A DNA stretch of 64,000 nucleotides, taken from positions 124,001 through 188,000 of the forward strand of contig BDIU01000103.1 of NCBI GenBank assembly GCA_002118135.1, read 5' to 3'. Under the pieces are notes generated by a model. That model had not been told where the DNA came from and made no database searches. It saw nothing but the letters and a program-made list of their open reading frames with translations. Below, piece after piece: positions 21,766 through 36,700 of the stretch (its first letter is position 1; each line of letters starts with the position of its first letter). The stretch comes from Trebouxia sp. TZW2008. Taxonomy: Eukaryota > Chlorophyta > Trebouxiophyceae > Trebouxiales > Trebouxiaceae. The position numbers and the translations under genes were made by a program.

Positions 21766-24700
21766 TCATGCAGCTTGAGATGCTCTGCAGTTGCCTGAAG
21801 TGGTCTGCACTACAGTGGCCCCGTTGCTATCCTTGTTCACCTGCACCCCACATCAGTGATAGCTTCGAGAAAGTCACAGTGTCAAACATATCAGCGTGTG
21901 TGCACCATCTCTGGGCTGAGATTTTGCTCTGAGTGACCTTGTTGCGTATTAGCTGACCAGACTCGTTGCAAGTTTGTGAGTAGTGATACACTTCTGACTG
22001 ACAGCAGTATTGGAGACTTTGGCATGTAACAATAGGAAAGTTGTGTATAGCCAAGCACTGCAAATAGATGTATGACTTGACATGGCTTTCTGCAAGCAGT
22101 TGCAGGACACACAAAATATTGGCACTCACCTGGATAGTGGAGCTACAAATCTGCTGAAAAGCTGGGTTGTGCGTCACACACAGCACTTGGCATCCTCCAT
22201 CTTGTGTCATGATCTCCTGCACGTTGCAAATTCTTCACATCTTTGCAGTTGGACTAAAAGCGCTACCAGCTTCAGACTACAGACTACACGAGACTGCTTC
22301 TGCAGTGTGGCTTTTTGCTGCTGAAACACAAGCGATCAAGCGTCCAATAATTCAGAATTCTGACAACTGCTGCACATCGCCTTCATAAAACAAGCTAAAG
22401 AACTGTCAATATGTGCCCTTTCAGAGCATCATGTAATATGCGCTATTTTGTAGGCTCAGGCATCGGCAAAGAAATGTGCATGATAATGCAGTGCCAGAAG
22501 CAGGGTGAGCTGGGTAGGTCACCTTGATCAAGGTGGCTACCAAGGCCTGGTTGCTCTCATCAAGGGCAGCATCCACCTGAGCAACACATTTGAGTGAACT
22601 TAGCAATCAAGGCACACGTTGCTCTGCTCATGTACAGTAAAGTCGCTTTGTGAGGACACTCTCGATGTAAGGACAATGGCATTGGTAACCAATCACTGCA
22701 TTCTGACTGTAGTGGTCCCTTTGAGTAAGCACAATGTGATGTAAGCACAAAGTCTTGGTGACCAAAGCAGTCGTTATAAAGAGAGTATACTGTAGCAGTT
22801 TTGCAGGCCAGCCATGCAACACGTGTTGTCATCAGCAGCCAATGTTGTGCCCCAGTGATCGCATGTGAATGTGGAATACACTTGCAACAGTACCCATATT
22901 CAACAGCTTGCTTGGGAAACGTGTTATTGCGCTTGTACAGCATGTATGCGGTGCAACAAGGACCAAAAGCTTGACAGTCTTTTCAAAATTGTAAGATGCA
23001 GGCATGGTTTCAGCGGAGTGCATGGTGACATGCATACAGCTCTGGGCCTTCAGAGTGCTGACCTCGTCCATCAAAAAGAGGGAGCTCTTGGCACCTGCTG
23101 TGGCTGCCTGCATCACAGAAATACGCTCAACCTGATGCAAGGCTTAAGTCAGCATGTATGGTAGGTGTGGAAATTCAAAGGACGAAATGTTTCATGACAA
23201 AAACAGCCAAATGGCTGGTAATGGACATGTTTGATCATACCAAAACGAAGTACATGTAAAGCGTGAGAGCACGAACAGCAAATGTGAAAAAGGCGAGCGT
23301 GCTTTGGGATTTATTGAGAGCTCTCCAATCGGGAATGCAAGGCTTCATTACCATGAGTGGAGTCTCATGCAGTCAGGCTGCTGATTGCATCACTGAGGTT
23401 GATCGCAGAATGCATTCCGTTCTGTTGACAGCATGCAACTTATGTGACAGCAGTGCCCGAGCTGAGCTTGTCTGTGCATGACTATCAGGTACAGGGCAAA
23501 ACATTTTTGCTACTTACGCTGCATCCTGACCAGTTGGGTGTGGCCAATCACACAGCACACTTCAGTCAGGCAAGGTCCATACCGAGAGGATCAGGGCGAG
23601 ATAGACAAGGGTGCGCTCTCCGCCTGAAAGCCTGCCCAGATCAGACTGCCAGCTTTTGTCTCTGCCGCCAGCAGACTGTCCAGCAACTCGAAACTGTAGA
23701 CGCAGTCCTTCCCGCACCTTGTCTGCCACTCTGGCAACCCTGATCTCCTGCAAATAGCGAAAGAAGTAATTGGACAAAGAGAATAAAACAAAATTCTAAA
23801 CATGTCTCAAAGCTGCAGACTGTTGTCCCTTGTGAGAGTTGAGTCCATGGCTCTGTGACAGGTCTATGTGCTTGAACAGGCTGTATTGATGTTGTTGTTT
23901 CAGAGGCAGGAGCCTTGCATGATGGTGCTTGTACAGACCAAATGATGAGCCAACACTGAGGCCCTGCCACGACATACCATGCTTCCTTGTAGGGAATGTG
24001 GCACGCAGTCATGCTAAACGAAGTCATGTTATGCTTTTGATTCATCTAACCAAGTGCAAACATAGACGTTTCAAGATAAAAATTATGTGGCTCACATGGG
24101 CAGATAAGCAGACGGGGCTAAAGCCCCTTGGCGTCAGCAGGCACCCACACTTGATAGTGAAACCAGCCTTGAAACTTTGCCTGTCTTGCAAAAGATAAAC
24201 CTCAGGACACAGTACTACTGTGTTGAGCACTGACATGAGACCAATGCCTGCTTGTCCTGGCGCGAGAACGGGAAAGATAAAGGGAGGGGACAAGAGAGAA
24301 TCGAACTCCCGACCTCTCGCACCCAAAGCGAGAATCATACCACTAGACCATTGTCCCAGCGGTGTGGTCGCCACTACTGGCAAATTTTGATTTCTGCTCA
24401 TCTATAAACCCTTTTAAAGACCACAGGTGAACATGCTCATTAATTGACAGTGGACAGCATGTTGAAGAATAGGTCATTTATAACTACGCCTATTTTGTAG
24501 CCAAGGAAAAGAAATGAGGAAAGGGACAGCACAATTGACTTGGCCAATTCTAGCTATGCAAATGCAGGTTTTGCCCCTTGGTTGCTTGCTTTGTCATCTT
24601 GGTTCAACAGTCAGGGTTTGCAGGGACTTTGATGTGCACATTCTGAACACAATGTGCTTGTTGTGATCACCTGCAAAGGCGTATATTGAGTGCTTCAAGC

Positions 24701-27700
24701 TATGGAGCATTGATGCTTACCAGCTTTGGTAGCAAGTTGGCTGTTAGAGTTGCAAACTTCTCCTCCACAGCATCAAAGACTGCTTCATCCGCTTGTACAA
24801 CCTGGCATGCAGCAACACATATGCTATGGTGATTCTGCTGTCTTTTGAAGTCACATCTAGATGCACAGGCCAACAATTAGTACACTCTGTCAACAAGCAC
24901 AGGCCAGCTGACTGCCAGCATTTTGGTGTCAGATCAGAGCTGGTCAATCAAGTTACACTGGTACTGTTTCAGCACAGACCAGTGACATCATGTACCCTGT
25001 CCACTGCAAGTCGGTGACATCAATTGTGGCATGCTAGAAGATGACTCAAGGCAGTTGCAGCAATGACCTGGGCTTTAGAAGCAGTGATGTCCTCCTCGAG
25101 CACAGTGACCGCCTGCTGCTTTCATGCAAGGCGCGATGATTTTGTTGCAGTGTTCCACGTTGACATCAAATACCTATCCAGTGCAACTTGATACAATGGA
25201 TGGCATGACAACAGACGAGTTCAGTAGATTGCAACACCTGGGCTCTAGAGGCAGTGATGCCCTCCTCCAGCTCTGTGATTGCCTGCTGCAGAAATGCTGC
25301 TCTGTCCTCAACGGTGCACTGATGCTGTTGCAATCTTGGTCATTGGCATTGCATCTCTATCTAGCACCAGATAATGCAATGTATGGCATGAGAACAGACA
25401 AGNNNNNNNNNNNNNNNNNNNNNNNNNNNNNNNNNNNNNNNNNNNNNNNAACAGACAAGTTTAAGATGACTGCAAAAATCACCTGGGCTCTGGAGGCAGT
25501 GATGCCCTCCTCAAGGACTGTGACTGCCTGCTGCAGGGCTTGTGCCCTTTCCTTGAAGATTGCCAAGTCTGCCTTGCGGCTCTGAAACTGTGTCTGTATA
25601 GCAGCGTGAGTCTCTTTAACAGGGCAGACTTGAGCAGATGCAGCAGCTCAATGCTGCGTCATTCAGTGGCAGCAATTGCGCCAGCCACTTGTTTGAACAA
25701 CAAGGAAGCAGGGTTTAAACAGAGCCATAGAGCGGCAAAGCATATGGCTTGCAGCAGCAAAGTGCAGTTGCAGCAGTTTGCATTGGCTTGGTGAGCCAAA
25801 GGTACTGATACTGGATAGCTGTGACTTGTTTTAGTCACTTGCTGCAATAAAGTAGGCAGCTTGATATAGGCAAGAGCAGCTGCCCACCTGATTGTGTAGG
25901 GACACCTGATGAGGCTTGTTGTGCTTCTGCTCCTCCTGCATTGTACAGTGGCAAATTTTGATTGATGCATATTGGACAGGTGCTGCACGGCGCATGTGGG
26001 CTGTGCCTGTACTGTAGAGGTGACTGTGATCACGGGCTGTGGCCGCTCGCTTTCTGCTTCCTGGCGTCGTGTGCAACCAAGTTCAAAACGTAATTGTACA
26101 GAGATGCACATCCGAACGTGGAATGCATACTTCTCTGAATTCTGCTTTGCTTGCTGATTTCAGACCCATCACTTGCAGAGTGGGCATCTTGAATCAGCTG
26201 TGTCTTGTGCCAAAATGCTATGCTGAAGCTTAATCGGCAAGAAGATGTGCACGACGCTTGTTGCCAACAATGATGGCTGAGACTGTAGCACATGGCGTGG
26301 GCATACGCTGCTTCAGCTGCAAAATTGTGTCTCTCATACCCTGGGTATTACAGATGCATTGTGCATATGTCGGGACCATCACCTGCAGCTTTTTGCACTT
26401 TGCACGCATTTGCCTCAGCTGCTTGGCATGGCCAGCAGCATCGGTCTGGTTGTCTTGGCCTTGATCTTGCAGCTGACACCTGGATGCAAACCAATGCAGT
26501 CAGTCTGCCAGCAATGCAATGTGTCATTTGGCAGCGTCTTGATTACCTACTGCATCTGACATGAGCTCATGCAAATGTTACAACTAGAAACTTGCCACAT
26601 TAATACTCTGAGGCATAGTGGCAATGAGCATGCACTGCTGGATCAGGAATTGTTATAATAAGCAGAAAGATAAAATCAAGCCTCTGGCACACTCACAATG
26701 CGAAAAGTGTATCAATGCCAAAACATGCAAACTCTAGAAAGCAAGGTATGAAACCTGTGGAATCAGATGTTGCCTTCACCTTGCCAGTATGTCGCTCAGC
26801 TCAGGTACATGATTGAGCAGGGCTCTCAGCTCTGCTTCAATATGACTCTTACTGTCTTGTAGGTCCTCAATGGACTTTTGGGTGACTTTGATCTCCTTTT
26901 CTTGCCGATGGATAGAACCTGTGACCTCTTGCTCTTGCTGTGCGAGGCAGAGCATCTCAGCTTTTGCCTCCTTTGCTGCTGTAGTTTGCAGGGCAGCTTT
27001 GGCCTGCAGCAGATATACGCTTCTTCTGTGTACAGCAACCAATGACACAAGGCGTCTGCATCCGCATGAACACGGGCAAATCTACCAATGTTTGAAATGG
27101 ATGATCTGCTGTCCCCTTCCCCCCCCCGCCTTCAATGCCAACCCCAACCTGCTTTGAAGACTATGCTGAAGCCTGGTACTTTGCTTCTCTCCAATCAATG
27201 GTGCAAGCTGTAGACTTCAAATGACGGTATGAATCTGCTGCCCAACTGCTGCTGTGCTACGAGCATGACCATAGATGATGACATTGACAATTACTTGAAT
27301 GTGGGAAAACCTCAAACAGGCTCTACAGCTCACATTCGCACACAGCTTTCTAAAAGCCTGCCACTGAATGCAATCGCATGACAGCAGGGCTGCATGTAGG
27401 ACTGTGTGCTACGCTTACCAGCATTGTATGGGCTTGCTTACCTGCAGCTCTTGTAAGCGTGCCGTGTGTCCTTGTAGAGTGTCTTGCTTGGTGCGCAGCT
27501 GCTGGTGCACAACACTGACATCAAGGCCTTCTGCTTGCTCTGTGGCCAGCATGACTTGGTCTGATGCTCCCTCTGCCTGCACTCAGTAACACTTGACCAG
27601 ATGCTCACTCTGTGGGATACACTGCGTAGGGTGATTTGCTTAGTGTGCAGTTGTTGGTGCGCAGCACTAACATCAAAGCCTTCTGCTTGCTCTGTGGCCA

Positions 27701-30700
27701 GCATGACTTGGTCTGATGCTTCTTCTAACTGCACTCAGCAGCATTCACCTCCTTGCATTGGGCGAGCCTTGTTTTTGGTGTTCACGTGATATGTCTTTGG
27801 AAAGACAGAGTTGCATATGGTTGGCATGATGGCACATGGACAACTGCCACCTGTCAGGGTCATACTGTATGGCAAAGACCAGGCAGCAATGTGGGCAGGG
27901 CATGTCATGGCCTCACTTGACCAAAGCACACAGATGGAGACATGCATGCCAGGCGTATGCGTCTGTGACTGTTAGTGATACACAGCCTACCTGGTTGCTC
28001 AACTCTTCCTGGTTCTGTAGCAACTCTTTCACCTTGGTCCTGCACGCACAGCAGCAGAATGTCAACTCACTTGATGCCAGCCTAGCCGTACATCAAGTCT
28101 ATCATGCAATTCTTTGCAGGCATTGAGCTTGCTGTTATCAAGCTCAAATTGATCCTGCACAAACACTAGCAATCCAGCATAGCTGTAGAAAACAGATACG
28201 ACAGCAATAAATCTTACATCCCAGGCATCCGATTTGTCTGCCACATGTAATGCAAAATTGTTTTTGTCAGGGTAGTGCACTACGCATGAATTCTGCTGCT
28301 GCTACAGGTCACATGTAAATTGGTTTGAGAATGCAACATGGGCAATGTATGGTACGGTCTTAACAACAAAAAGGGGTGCTGTTGTATGCTTGCCTGGCAA
28401 TGTTGCATTGTTGTTTTAGGCTGTGAGCCTGTGCATCAGAGCTGCTGGTGCTATCAGCGCAGGCATCCACTACTGCCTGGCTCTGCTTCAGCCGGCTTTG
28501 CAGCTCCACCAAAGTTGCTTGACACTGGCTGCAGGTCTGCTCCTTGACCTGTGCATACTTGCTGAGCTCATGCACCTCCTACAGGTAAGAGAGGAGAAGT
28601 AAGGTGATGCATGAATATGTGTCAAGCAGCCATGCAGATCCATGATTGCAGCTTGTCGCTGATCATGTATCTGTTCCTTAGCCTTGGCATGGTGCTGAGC
28701 TGATTCACATCCTGCAGTTCAAGTATGCCTGGATCCGTCTCAGGCAGCCTTGTAGGTCTGCCATTGAAGCTTGATACTGGCTGCAAGTGCGCCTGAACAA
28801 CAACAGGCCCCAGTCCGTTAGGGCTCACATCAGTGGCAGGGGTCCTGTTCATGGACTTCCCAAGACCCTTTGATCGAGCAGAACAAGAAGACTTCTGCAT
28901 GCTTTGGCCAGCCAGCAAAGCTGTTTGCATGTGCCACACAGCAGCAAGTCATGCAGTCACCCAGCGTTGTGCCATACGCAAACCATAGATAGCAAGCAGC
29001 TCCATGCTCAGCATGCTACCTCTTGCATGGCTTCTACCTCTTCTTGAGCTGCGCTGTAGGCAGCCAGTGAAGCTTGCAGCCTTGTCAATTGAGCTTGAGC
29101 CTGCTGAGAACACTCTTTGGCCTGATGCAGCTTGGCCTCGGCTACTGAAGCTTCCTCCTGCAGAAAAGACAGCACGACCTCAAGACATGCGCCTTTTGCT
29201 CATCCTCCAGATGCAAGCAGCACATACTGAATTGTTTCACGTCATTAAAGCTTGCAGCCTTGTCAGTTGAGCTTGACCCTGCTGAAAGCACTTGCCTGCC
29301 TTATGTAGTTTGGCCTCAGCTGCTGAACCTTCCTCCTACGACCACACAGCATGTGACTGTCGGTCATCTGGGTCAGGCAGTCAGCACACGTGCAAGCGTG
29401 CCAATCTGCTAAAAACAAATCGGCATCTCATGAACAATTCAACTTTTTGGGGACAAACAGCAGCCTGCAATTTGTCGACAGCAGACCCAACCCAGAAGCA
29501 ACCATCAACAGGACCATCTAATAAAGGTTGTTGGATATAAGACTTTGACAGTCTGAAACAAGGTTGCAAGTGACACAGGATGGGCAGAGGCCACAAGTGA
29601 CTGGCTGCCGGTAGATTATGGGAACTAGCCGCTTCATGCCTATTTTTGGCACACAAGCACGTGACAAGGACTGCTGCATAGTGATCTGGTTTGTGTTACC
29701 TGCAACTGGTCAGCTTTGATCTTCTTGGCCAGGGGGCCAGTTGCAGCCTGACTCTGACCTCTCCAGCCTCCCTGCACCATGTCGCATACATCTGTGCTCT
29801 GATACTGTATCATTGCAGTGAATCACCATACTCTTCATCTTAGTGAGTGATACTGTGAAATACTTGCGTATTGGGTATCACGTCTTGGCCCTTATTGCGT
29901 ATCTCACGCTTTGCAGTGCATCTCAGTGATTCATACTCTCAAAATTTGCGTATTGCATGTCATGTATTGAGTATTACAGATGGTGATCCACTGTATCATT
30001 GTATGTGAGATGTTGACCATACAAAGTGCCACAAGACCCATAGACAGTACAGACGGCTGGTGCAATGCTGCCTGTGTGGCAGCTGTTGTTGCACAACATG
30101 GCAGATGCCAGGATGTCATGAGTTGTCAGCCTGCTCAGATATACATGGATACAGCCTTATAGCTTGCTACAAGGTTTGACTGTGGGCTGCAGTACTTGCG
30201 TGACATTGAACATGGCTTGTGTTGAAAAGTTTTGACTCGACAGTTTGTGAAAGTGTGCAAGGACAAAGCCATGTGTCCTGCCAAGACATGCCACCTAAAA
30301 CAATCTGAAGGCAGCTGCATGCTGCCTGGGCGGCTGATCTTGTCGTCCAACGTCATGCATGCCAGCTTGTGCTGGGTTGATGGCTTGGCAATGCATTCAA
30401 GGCACAGACATGCCATCTGCTGCAAGGGATGACAGAAATAATGAGGCTTGAGTGGCACCTGCATGCTGCCTGGCCGGCTAATCTTGCCGTCCAGTGTCAT
30501 GCATGCCAGCTGGTTCTGAGTCATCAACATGCTGAAGAAGACTAGAGCACAGGCATGCACGCTAACAAGACATCTGATCAAACATCAATTAGATGGCACC
30601 TGCATGCTGCCTGGGCGGCTGATCTTGCCATCCAATGTGATACATGCCAATTTGTGCTGAGTCACCAGCTTGGCTGCTGTGTTGTCGTCCCTGGCAATGA

Positions 30701-33700
30701 CTAACCCTCCAAAGGCACGCACCATAGCTGCATGATGTGCCTGGTCATACTCCAAAAGCTCAATTGGGATGATCACACTCCCTGCAGACAGAACGCAGAT
30801 TGAGGCATCAACGACTGCCCAATAATCCCACTCTCCCAACAACTAGACAAGAGTGTGCGCCTGGTCACACTCTAGCAGCTCAGTTGGGATGATCACACTG
30901 CCTAAAGACACAAACAAGGATGAGTCCTATACAGTTGCACATATTCAGCTACGCCACGGTTATAATGCTACTGTGGTATTACGCTATTGTAGCATAATAC
31001 ATGCCAAAACATGCACTTTTTGGCATGCTCAAGCGATTCTTGCACCAGGTTGTTGTAAGTCCCTTGCGCTGTATTGTCACATGCTGCACATGTTTCATCT
31101 GCTTTGACAAGGAACACGCCAGAAGCATATTGCTGATTATTTTCATGGTCACAACATGGGCATAGTTGCGTAGCTGGCTGTTCAAGTGAATTTTATTTTT
31201 CTTGTCTCCTTCTTTTACAAAGCGTCTATCCTGCAGATCACCAATTGAGCTGCTGGAGTGTGACCAGGCACCAGCTCTTGTCTGTTATCTGACTTCATGC
31301 TTGTCGTCATTGAAGGCTGTGACTAAGGCATTTTTGCATGGATCAGAACCCTAAAAAGACTTTCCATAATTGCCTCTGTTGCTGTAGCTTGACACAGGTA
31401 TGCAGACGCTGCAGGTCCCAAATTAAATCACTGCGTGCAGCAGCATACAACAAGAGAGCTATTGTCACCAGGTGCAAGCATTGTTCAAGCATGTTTGTTT
31501 TTGTGCAACCTATCATAAGTGTGTAGCCGCGGCAATGTCAGCAGACACCTCTTGTGCCTCAATTTGTCACCGTGCCTACAGCACCCACCTGGTGCAAGCA
31601 GGGCTTGAGCATGCCTCTGTTGCTGTAGCTTGTCATAGGTATGTAGACGCTGCAGGTCCCAAACTCTAAGCGCTTTGCTGCTGCGGCTGTGTTGGGCATG
31701 CCAAGCCAGCAGCTCTGCTGCACCCGCTGCAGTGTTCGCCAGAGCTATGCCCAGCTTGTCACCTGAACAGCACACAGACGCAGAGTAGTATAGGCAAAGA
31801 CAGCTGTTGCCGGACAGATGCTATGCTAGAATCTACAGGAAAGTGTTTGAGCATACACTTTCGAGGAGGAGGAGGAGGAGGAGGAGATTTTTGCATGGTC
31901 CAGCCAGACAACAAGTCTGATTGCATGTGCCATAACATGGCAGTGAAAGGTGCTCTCTCAAAACCAATCCAATCATTTGAAAGTGTCCCCTCCCTGGCCA
32001 AAATGGAGAGCAGTGCCCATGATGTTTCACAACATCATCATGCTGTGCTTATTCATGTCAATATTGAGCGTTTTTCATGCTGATGCACTTATTGCAAGCA
32101 TCAGACAGGCTCCCTGGTATAATGCATCAAGTTCAAAGCCGTGCTGCAAAACCTTTAAGTATGTGGATGCACTCGTCATTCTGAAGTACCTATGATGAGA
32201 TGCAGAGCTTCTGTGAGTAGTGTGAGGCCTGGCAAGTTGGGCTGCTTGAACCTGAAGCAGTCATGCAGCATCCTGTGATGCGGCACTGCGCTGCCTACAC
32301 CTGAATCAAGCAGTCATCCTCTCAACAAAGCTTTATCATGCTCTGTAGCATACATGCTGCATGCAAATGCAGAGTTGCATGCGATCAGGGTGTCAGGAAG
32401 CTTGGGTGATAGTGGTGAAGGTGATGGCACTCTAAGGGGCGATGGTGGTGGTGGAGGTGGCGGTGGTGGTGGTGGTGGTGACTGTGGTGGTGGTGGTGGT
32501 GGTGGTTTCGGTGGTGGTGGTGGTGGTTTCGGTGGTGGTGGTGGTGGTGTTGTTGGTGGTGGTGGTGTTGTTGGTGGTGGTGGTGGTGGAGGTGGTGGTG
32601 GTGGAAGGGGTGGTGGTGGACAACATTCAATGCAGCTGTCACCATGGTGATGATATCAATGATGATGATGATGATGCTCACAAGCTTCCGCCTCTCACTT
32701 CATCAGCATTGCCAGGCAAGCAGATTACTCGTCAAATGCCAGTGTGCACATTTTTTGTATTTGGCTCAATGAATTGATAATCATGCCGACTTGAGATTTG
32801 CCACACAAAACATCAGCGGTACATGCCTTAGCGTGTTTTCGTTGCTACCAATCCGTTGGACGCTGCACCAGCCATTTGCATCAAGGAACAAGAGTTGCCA
32901 TGCATCAAGCGCATCGCCACATCAATCACACCAAATGCATCAATTTTCATGAAGCGCATCAAGCATCACAGACACCAGCTTGCATGGTCAAGTTCCCAAG
33001 CTGCAGCCGTTGCATCCCAGACCTGCAACTGACCCATTGGCTAGTTTGGCAAGCGGCTTGCACTCATGGTCATAAGGTGCACAAGCCATTTGCACCAAGA
33101 ATCAGGAATCGCCATGCATGAAGTGCATTGGTCTCATCAAGAGTGGAGAGTCACCGTGGCTGGCTTGCATGGTCAAGTTTCCTAGCTGCAGCCTCTGCAT
33201 CTCAGCCCTGCGGCTGGCATCTTGGCTGTTTTGGCCAGCTGCGTGTATTGTCTGATCTGTCTGCTGAAGTTGCACCTTAGCATTGGCTAGGTCAGCTGTT
33301 AGCTGAGCATCAGTAGCAGGCAAGGCTGCAAGCTTGCTGCTTGACCTGCATGCCAAACACACTGCACTCTGGCATGTGCAGAACTTGGATTTTGGCAAGC
33401 TGCATGTAGTATCTGATCCGCCTGCTGGAGCTGTACCTTGGCACTGACTAGGTCTGCTGTTAGCTGAGCATCAGTAGCAGGCAAGGCTGCAAGCTTGCTG
33501 CTTGCCCTGCAGCAAACAAATGTTGCATCCTGGCATGAAATAGGGCTACTAAAGTGGGCTTGCAGGCTAATGCAAGCTGACGCAACTCTGTGCAATTGGT
33601 ATTGTCCATACCAGGCTCCTCTACAACCTAGAAAAGTCAGCCCAGGCTGTTACAATCACTAGCATTTTTGCTGATTTGGCTATGTGCAGTTTGTGAAGAA

Positions 33701-36700
33701 AAACTTACTTGCTACTCCAGAAATAAGCATATTCATGAAGCTCTCACTTGCAAGGTGTCTGAACAGTGTCTGCAATAATGCAGTCAGACAGGGTCAAGCA
33801 CAGCACGTAACAGCACAGTCTGCATCATAAAACCCGTTGCGTACTTGATCAAAGCCTGCTGTGCCTGCTGCAGTTGCTCTGCAGCCAAGTCTCTGCTGAT
33901 TGCAGCTTCACTTAGCTTCCGCTGTGCTGCTTGTGTTTGCTGCTGTAGCTGCTGATGCTGCTGGCGTAGCATCTGGGCTTGCTTGTGGTCACCTGCAAAG
34001 CATGCAGAATAGGCATGTTCAGACATGCAAAGCAAGCAAGAAGCAATTCTGCATGTCAGATTTGTGCTATAGAATGCCAAAGGGCAGCTGAAGATGTCAG
34101 ACTTGGTGCTGAGGTCGCACTGTGACAGTGTTTCAGCAGCAGCTGGGGTTTCTGTGATGCGCTAATCTGTTGACCTGGTTAGAAATTTTTCGTGGGCTTG
34201 GTACAGCATACCCATTTGCATTTTGCTGTTCATTGAGTGTCATGTCATCCACCAACGGATCAGACACGGTGCCAAAGAGATTTGACAGGTTGCTGGCGCC
34301 CCTGAAGAAAGATGAAGGCCACAGATCTCGATACTGGTCAAGAATAGTGTACCGACTGCCAGTACTGAATGATCAGCACTGCACGTGGATGACTGATTGT
34401 GAAGCGACAACTGACCTTTGTCTGCTTGAGTGCAGGCTGCCTGTAAGAAATCTGCCAACTGCTGTTGACCCTGCACAGCTGACTGCACCCTGTCAAGCTG
34501 AGACTGCAGCTCTGATGCGGCAGCTTGTGCACTTTGCAGCCTCTCTGTGGCTCCTTGAGCTTGAATGAGCTGTTTGTTGATGATGGCCACCTGTCGCAAG
34601 CAATCTTGAAGCGTGTACACATGCACCTATAGGCCAACTCATTGCAGCGCATCCCCCATGGGTTCTGCCTTTATTTATTTGTCGTGTGGATCTGGCATGC
34701 CATGCAGTATATACGTGTCTCAGTCAAATTGATGAGTAATGGTCACATGGCATCATATGGGTTGCAAATGACAGCAGTGCAGCATCACTACCACCACAGC
34801 TGGCATAGATGCTGCATAAGTGCTGCGCTAGGCGACATGGTGGTCTTGCAGCAGCAGCGCAGCAGGCAAGATGCCATCAAGCATACTCATGCGCTGGGTT
34901 CAACCACTATGTAGTTCTGCGCAAGAGCATCTGAGTCAGCCAAGACAGTCATGATGCATGCTAAAGCTTCAGTCACTGTTGTCGTGATAAGGCAACATGT
35001 GCAAGCTGATCAATTGCATAGCACAGTGCTGTCCTACATCATTTCACATCACACTCTCCAAGCTCCAATATGTTTGGTCAGGTGCTTGCGTGGAGCCAAA
35101 TGGGTCATGCTTTGCACATGGCATTACAACGCACCTCTTCATGAGCAGCAGCGACCAGTTGTTGCTGTTGCTGCAGCACCTGCTCATCGCCAACAGCTGT
35201 TGCAGCCAGAGACTCCTGCACTTGCCTGCTGTGCTGATGGATGCTCAAGAGCCGGTCGTTTTGTGAGGCCAGGCTGTCCTGCACCAGCGTCGCCAAGTTG
35301 TGTTTAGGGCCATTGTAGTCTGACCATTGCCCACTGCACATTTTGATCTTCTACCAAGGAGCTGTGCAAAGCAACAGATGGCTGCTTGACCAAATCGTCC
35401 AAGCTGAAGTTGTGAACAGGTTTTGCCCAAAGGCAGAGGAAGGCAGTGATCTCCTGTATGTCGGCTGGCTGACACCCAGCGGTCTCAATGTGTTCATTGA
35501 TGGCAGCCTTGCGTGCATGCAGGCAGGCGGCCACATCCTGCTGTAGTTCCAGCACTCGAGTGTCCAAGTGAGCCAGGTGGGCAGCAGCACCATGATGTGG
35601 AGAGAATGTGCCAGATTGAAAGCACCTTGCTTACCTGTACATTCGTCAGCTGACGCCCAGTGATCTCAACGTGTTCACTGATGGCAATCTTGCAGGCATG
35701 CACCCCATATTTGCATGATTTCCGCACAATTTGATCCTGAGCCCCCAAATTTTGACCTTATGGCAAGCAAGATTTGCAAGGAGCAGACGACTTTGCTCAC
35801 CTGTACATTGGTCAGCTGACGCCCAGTGGTTTCAATCTGTTCATTGATGGCAAGCTTACGTGCATGCAGGCAGGCAGCCATATCCTGCTGCAGATCTAAC
35901 ACTTGAGCATCCAGTTGAGCCAGGCGGGCAGCAGCACCATACTTCACCTCATCTGCTGTCACACTGGCTTCCTGCAAACAATCACAAAATTTTTTTAAGT
36001 GACGTCTGCCGTCGCGCTGTCATTGTGCATCATTGTGCAGAGCATCACAGAAGACATCTGCAAGGACCGTTGATCAGAAGATGCCATTGGCCTGTCATAC
36101 ATGATCAGGCAGCCATATCCTGCTGTGGGCCCAGCACTTGTGCATCCAACTGAGCCAGACAGGCAGCAGCACCGGACTTTGTCTCGTGTGCTATCACACT
36201 ATCCTCCTGCAAAGCATCACAACAGTACTTCATCTCATCTGCTGTCTCACTGTCTTCCTGCACAGCAGCACAAAACAAAATTTGTAAGGAATGATCATCA
36301 GAAGATGCCAATGGTCTGTGATGGATGGCAGCCAGCCATATCCTGCTGTGAGTCCAGCACTTGTGCATCCAATTGAGCCAGACAGGCAGCAGCACCGTAC
36401 TTTGTCTCGTCTGCTGTCACACTGCCTTCCTGCAAAGCATCACAACAATACTTCACCTCATCTGCTGTCTCACTGTCTTCCTGCAAAGCATCACACAAAT
36501 ACTCTACCTCACCTGCTGTCTCACTGTCTCCCTGCACAGCAAGACAATAGACATCTGTAAGGAATATTGATCAGAAGATGCCTCTGGTCTGAAATGGATG
36601 GTCAATCAGCCATATCCTGCTGCAGGTCCATCACTTGTGTTTCCAGTTGAGCCAGGCGGACAGCAGTAACATACTTCACCTCAACTGCTGTCACACTGTC

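Noticed and set aside
32354..32681. Open frames encoding poly-Gly, poly-His or poly-Thr proteins
   Set aside because: They are read through a (GGT)n satellite in an intron; all frames stay open because of the repeat.
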